From Allium sativum (taxonomy: Eukaryota > Streptophyta > Magnoliopsida > Asparagales > Amaryllidaceae), in NCBI GenBank assembly GCA_030737875.1, contig CM060910.1, positions 633,255,303 through 633,319,302 on the forward strand: a stretch of 64,000 bases of DNA, in the 5' to 3' direction. The notes under the pieces were generated by a model. The model had not been told where the DNA came from. It did not search any database and was given only the letters and a program-made list of their open reading frames with translations. A program made the position numbers and the translations under genes. Shown in pieces: positions 58,524-64,000 of this stretch. Within the stretch, counting starts at the first letter, position 1; every line of letters starts with the position of its first letter.

Positions 58524-61500
58524 TGTAACGACCCAAGGGTTTTCGACTTCGAAAATTGACACAAATACAAATGTCGACTATTCAGACATCGGAAATACCG
58601 GATAGTTAATATAAAGAAGTTAGAGGGTGAGAATAGATAAGATAGTAAATTAGAATAGAAGAAGAAGAACACAACATCTGAGTAACACGAATCTCACAGC
58701 AAAACGAATAAAATATAGTATACAAAATAACATTGAAACACAAATCTGTATTTGTATATTAGAGTACAACACTTACATCATAGTGGAAATAAACAATAGT
58801 TATAAAATGCTACTGAAGCCTCCTGCTCCAAGCTCCATCTAGTGTATCTGTAAATCCCGACTACTTGACTGCCCGTACAAATTTTGGGGACCAAAGAGTT
58901 TAGGGAAAACAAAACAAAATAAACTCTGGGTTGGTCATGGGACTGGTGTGAGTAAACTCCAACCATTCGGTTTTAACTTTTCAAAATCATTTTCGAAAGA
59001 AATGATAATCATAAGACCGATCCACACATAAATACAGATGGTTTTTACCTTACGATAACCAAAAACATTTTCAAAATCAATACTTTTCTGATATTATAAT
59101 AATGTCTAATCACAAATAATTAACAATCTAGCAGAACTCTTGCATCTCACGCTATATAGTATACAATCAAAACCGCAAGTGCTTACTGGAGATTGGATTC
59201 CGACTATGACAAGGTATGGAACCACCTGCCGATAGTGTATCTCTAGAGAGGAATACACTGGGTTCAATAAGAATGTCTTGCAACCGGCCCACACATGACC
59301 GACCACTCATTCCTATTGAGTGTATCGAATACATTGTCACCTACGGTTGCTAGCAAAATAACCGCTCCCGGGAAAAAGCGAGAAAAAGTAACAAATATGA
59401 ATATTCTCTAGACGGTGACAATACACCCTAATGGGGGTGACCCACTTAGCCATGCTGCCTTCCCGATTTTTGTCATTTCCTGGTTGATGAGGCTTGAGGT
59501 CATAACGTATCTTTTAATAGATCAAACCTCCATTTACTTTGAATGCCACATCGCCATACCCGCCAAATCACAAATTAATTTCCCCAAAAATATCACGGGT
59601 ATAAAGCTAAGAGAAACGAATTTCTCTACCACCAAGCATGAATACGTTTGAAGAGATCAACTTACGCGATCCATTAGATATACTCTGTCATACATTCGTC
59701 CATACACGTTGTCCTAGGACTGGACAAACCGAAGGCACTATTTTGTAAATCCATCTTGGGCAATTTCTACCTAGGATCGCCAGAACAGTCCTTGCATAAC
59801 TCCATCTTTAATTATCTTCATCATATTTGATTCACAACGCTAATGCCCATACTGAGTGGTTTTAGATAATGAATCTGATCCTGGTCTTTCCGTATTGACA
59901 ATGGAAAATGGTTAAAAACTTTGATAGTCGGTGATTTAACTATCAAAGGAAAACATGTGTACAAACAACGGTCATATTTCCAAATGGAAATCTTACCGAG
60001 CAAATTATCAATCAATTCTGATCCCCTTTAATTAATTTATCATTAATTTATTCCATTTCCCTATCCCCGTTTCCATATATTTGTAAATTCTTATTTTCTA
60101 AAATTAGAAAATATACGTTATTAATCATTGGAAAATATTTCCATATTTACTTTCATTTCTTATTTCCTATATTAGGAAACATTTCTGACTCTTATTTGGA
60201 AAACATTTCCAAAGCTCCGTTATTGGATTTAAACAGATGTTTAAATAAAACATTGATATGCCAATTTGAACCATTAACACTTATTAACTAAATTCAATTA
60301 ACTCCTTCACTATCGAACCTTAACCATTCCTTAGTTAAAAATGAAGTCAATCAAGTTGGGGTATAGCTACCTCTCAGACCTTAATTGAACAACATTTCTA
60401 ACTTCGAAATACATAAAGTTCACCTTATAAATCTTTAACAAACATCCTTAAGTAACTCTCTTTCGAATAATCTCTATTCGATAACTCTTTCCTTCGAATA
60501 CACTATATTCAAAAATCTCTCTTTTGAATAACTATATTCGATTAACTCTATTCAATTAACTCTATTCGATTAACTCTATTTGATTAATTCTATTCGATTA
60601 ACTCTAATCAATTAACTCTATTGGATTAACTCTATTGGATTAACTTTTATCAATTAACTCCTATTGGATTAACTTTACTTGATTAACTCTAATCGATTAA
60701 CTCTATTGGATTAACTCTTTTGGATTAACTCTATTTGATTAACTCTAATCGATTCAACTCTATTTCATTCAAATTTCCATTTGAATTTCTATTTCAAAAT
60801 CCCAATTTTTCTTTATAAATGTTTGAATTTATAAAATAACTATTTTAATCCATTATTAACATCGAATGTGAATAGTATTTCTTATATATATATACCAATT
60901 CAGTTTGATTTCATATTTAAAAATAATATTCCATTTCCAAATTCTATTTATAATTTTATTTGTATAATTATTTCTTCCAGTCTTCCTTTTAACTTCTAAT
61001 AGTTAAATCTCATTTAAATTACCTTTTGTAAATGTTGAATTCAAATTCTATTAACCTATCGGTGTTAAAACCGATTTCTACTTCTTTATATAAGTTCAGA
61101 CTTATATACTCAATTTATCCAATGATAAATTATTTACTTAATTTATAAACAGTATTTGTAAATAAATCTGTTCATTTATCTGTTAAAACAGATTCCATTT
61201 AATTCTACTTTGAATTAGTCTTTTCCATTTATCTATTAAACAGATTTCTATTCAATAATTATTTTCCAAATAATTCCTTTTATAATTCCTATTTATTTCC
61301 CAAATAATTCTCTTTTTACTTTATTTGTTTTACCAATATTTCCTTTTCAACTTTATTTGTTTTACAAATATTTTCTTTTCAATTTTATTTGTTTTCGAAA
61401 TAAATATTCCCCTTTTTTATTCTATTTATTTCATATAAATATTTCTATCTATAAAATTCGTTGATTTTATAAAATCCTTAAACTCAATATCCACTTTGAA

Positions 61501-63396
61501 ATTCCTTTTTATAAAATCATTTGATTTTATATAAATATTTTTCATTTTCAATATTCACTTTGAAAATTCTGTTTCTACATTCCAGTATTCGTTATGGTAT
61601 TTAACATACAATCTAACAATGATCAATATCGTCCAAACACACATAACCAATAACAGATTATATATCACATCATAAATCCCAATATATGAAAACAGTAAAA
61701 TAAATGTTGAGGAATCTAGTTGGATCCCTCCGACCTGTTTCCCTGCATCCACAGATGTTACACAATACAGCTCACATCAATTTCATTTCAACATAAAATA
61801 TTCTGATCAACGGAATCCATATTTAATTAATGATATATATATATATATATATAACTATACCGATATTTTTAACTAATCAATTAGCAGTTCAACCAACCAA
61901 TCAACACACAACAATCAACCAATATTTATCAGTTCTAAAAATACGTTATGAAAATATAAACTGAGTAGAGTTAAGTGAGATTTACTCACATTGGACGTTT
62001 ATCGTTAAATAACGATAACTGTCAGTTGATTCAAACAAACAATTTATTTCGCTATAAATTGTAACGAGCTCGAATTCACTTCCAGTCAGTTCCAGTGTGT
62101 AGCCGCCGTCAATATGATCCCATCGGATCCTGTTTAGTCGGATTCTGAAATCGTATGAAAAAGTTACTAATTTTATAAGTTCGAATATAATTTAAACTGT
62201 GCTATTATAATTAATTAAATAACACTTTTCATAATTACCCCCTAATCCTCATTAGTTGCTAAATAGGTTGCTCATCCTTTCTTCCTTCCCAGTAAAGACA
62301 CATGCTGCTCTCACCATTTTCCAACAAATCTTCCGCCACAACTCTTCCTATGAATCACAAAAAATCTGACAAAAATATTGGCATCACTCTCTTCGAAAAC
62401 CGCATCACCCCACACCACTTTCATCTAACTCGAACAACCAGATGAAACCGCGTCTCGTACTGTTCATCGACCAAAAATAGTAAATTCGCGAACTCTTTCA
62501 TCATCTCCCAAAATTTTGTACGCAAGACCAAGATCAATCCCTCAGTCCAAAAATAACCTCGAAACAAAACATCGGTGCTCCAATAACTCGAAATCGCCAA
62601 CCCTAGTTTTGTTGCGTTACACAACCACCGAACTAGGACAAAAATAACCCTAGTTTCATCGAAAACGGAGATAGTTTGAAAAATTGGCTATATTTAAAGC
62701 TCTAAATAGACCCATTTAAATATAAATATATTTAATAATTAAATTAAATATAAATAAATAACATTATCATATATATTCACAATAAAATATCATATAGCTC
62801 CAAAATAATTATATATGGAGTTATAACTCAATATTTCAAATCCGGGTCAAATCGATATTCAATTAAAAATATAAATCCTTTTATAAATCGCTATGAATTA
62901 TAAACAAATTACATAGCGACTATTATAAAATTTGATTTGGACATAAATCAAAACTACACGAAAAAATTCCCGATTTTTCTCTTCCATTGGAAAAATATTC
63001 TTCACCAGCTCCGAATGTTTCTTGTTTCATAGAAATCCGATTTAAAACGGATTTTGTATATTAGTTTAAAGTTCGAATCGCCAAATTACGAACTTACATG
63101 CCATTTCAAGCTCGATTATAATTATAATATAATTTATACACTCTAACTTCATTAATTAAGCATATTCGTTATCGTACTTCAAATTTAAACTGAAATATAT
63201 ATTTTGAATTGTCCAATTCACACAATATTGCCATTTCAGCAAATTCTGATTATTGCAGAATTATATAAATTATTTAATTATTATGTTAATTAAATAATCA
63301 AAGTTATTTAATTTAAATGACCAATTCAATCTCTGAATCTCTATTTAAATAATTAAATAGATTAACTAAAATACCGTAAAAATACGGGACATTACA
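58524..63396 (-). mobile_element. 5' LTR of F (4873 bp)
   Basis: On plus TGTAACGACCCAAGG to GGGACATTACA. Collinear with the three pieces of the 3' LTR. A deletion at about 62639 (after ACTAGGAC) removes about 520 bp with the TATA box. Uninterrupted at both sites where E and D entered its partner. Confidence 0.92.
60520..60760. repeat. TTAACTCTATTNGAT minisatellite in 5' LTR of F
   Basis: Same array as 40560-40830, with unit differences. Confidence 0.9.
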
Positions 63397-63760
63397 ATAA
63401 TATTAACTATAATTAATAAATATTAACTATAATTATTATAAAATATTTACTATAAAATATAATTAATGTTAAGCACATTTCAATTTATTTATTAATGTAA
63501 GATATATTTTTACTATAAAATTTATTTAAAAAATAACTATAACTAATTAATATTAACTATAATTACTTGAAAATATTAACTATAATTTACTAATTATAAT
63601 ATTAACTATAAATAATAAATATTAACTATATAATCATAATATAATTAACAAATATTAACTATAATTAATAGATACTAACTATTATTACTAAAAAAATATT
63701 TACTATAAAACATAATTAATAAATATTAACTATAATTTACTAATTATTAATCAGTAACAA
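63397..63760. repeat. AT-rich repeat, right flank of element F
   Basis: Repeated AATATTAACTATAATTA units, including 'taatgttaagcacatttcaa', also present left of F at about 33408-33430. Confidence 0.85.
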
Positions 63761-64000
63761 TAATACATTTAATAAGTGATGTAATAGACAATAGATATTT
63801 TAATAAGAGATGTAATAGCCAAGTTTTTTCTAGGGCAAGGCCAACTGGTTTTTTATCGTCGACCATGCCAGTATCATTATAACCAGTAATGACATATGAA
63901 AGTACATGTGATAGAGAGTAAATCTATCAGCTACAATCGGTTTTGGAGTGGAACGTCCACTGCATCTAACTAGATTACAACACAGGAGTTGAACAAATTG
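63761..64000. other. Nothing recognised
   Basis: No gene or repeat terminus recognised at the window end. Confidence 0.5.

Larger units (their letters stand above)
33527..63396 (-). mobile_element. Element F: long-LTR non-autonomous retrotransposon with two nested insertions
   Basis: Minus-strand element: 5' LTR 58524-63396, primer site 58511-58522, internal 57043-58523 (about 1.5 kb, no coding motif), polypurine tract next to 57043, 3' LTR 57042 down to 33527. The 3' LTR is split by solo LTR E and tandem element D; removing both with their duplications leaves about 5.4 kb of LTR. Flanking 5-mers GTAAT (33522-33526) and ATAAT (63397-63401) match at 4 of 5. LTRs nearly 5 kb long with a small non-coding interior fit a LARD. 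Confidence 0.9.

Overview
This is plant nuclear DNA, almost certainly from a eudicot with a large, repeat-rich genome. It has one intron-containing flavin monooxygenase gene of the YUCCA type (auxin biosynthesis), with GT..AG introns and plant-style exon phases. Nearly everything else is transposable elements nested in one another. I saw no rRNA, tRNA, CRISPR or bacterial-type gene. The species cannot be named from the sequence.

Layout. 1-5045: a minus-strand, long-LTR Ty3-type element (A; internal end, primer site, 4.2 kb LTR). 5046-7143: degenerate DNA with no gene. 7144-15130: a minus-strand LTR (K) that appears to be split by a Tat-like gag-only retrotransposon (H, 9475-14200). 15131-15845: decayed plus-strand Ty3 gag, then a truncated minus-strand LTR (B, 15846 to about 18060). 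18061-20076: AT-rich DNA and a minisatellite. 20077-21462: the YUCCA gene. 21888-22538: hAT-type MITE with a perfect 8-bp target duplication. 23050-25916: CACTA-type non-autonomous transposon. 27001-27390: end of a Ty1/copia element, interrupted by a minus-strand chromovirus (C: LTR 27392-30533, decayed chromodomain, integrase, RNase H and RT up to 33340). 33341-64000: an AT-rich repeat into which element F (33527-63396, minus strand) inserted. The 3' LTR of F later received a solo LTR (E, TSD CTAAT) and a tandem LTR-internal-LTR-internal-LTR element (D, TSD CATCG).

How it fits together. A, D and F look non-autonomous: they keep LTRs, primer site and/or polypurine tract. A and D also keep a gag start and a nucleocapsid zinc-knuckle region, but no pol. 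The only pol in the window is the decayed, 5'-truncated C. The most interesting signal is structural. A short hairpin lies about 275-425 bp from the 3' LTR end in seven LTR families (A, B, C, D, E, F, K), with compensatory stem changes. A second, paired hairpin module covaries between A, B and D. A third palindromic module sits upstream of the TATA box in A, C, D and K. These are candidate cis-acting RNA or DNA signals shared by autonomous and non-autonomous relatives.
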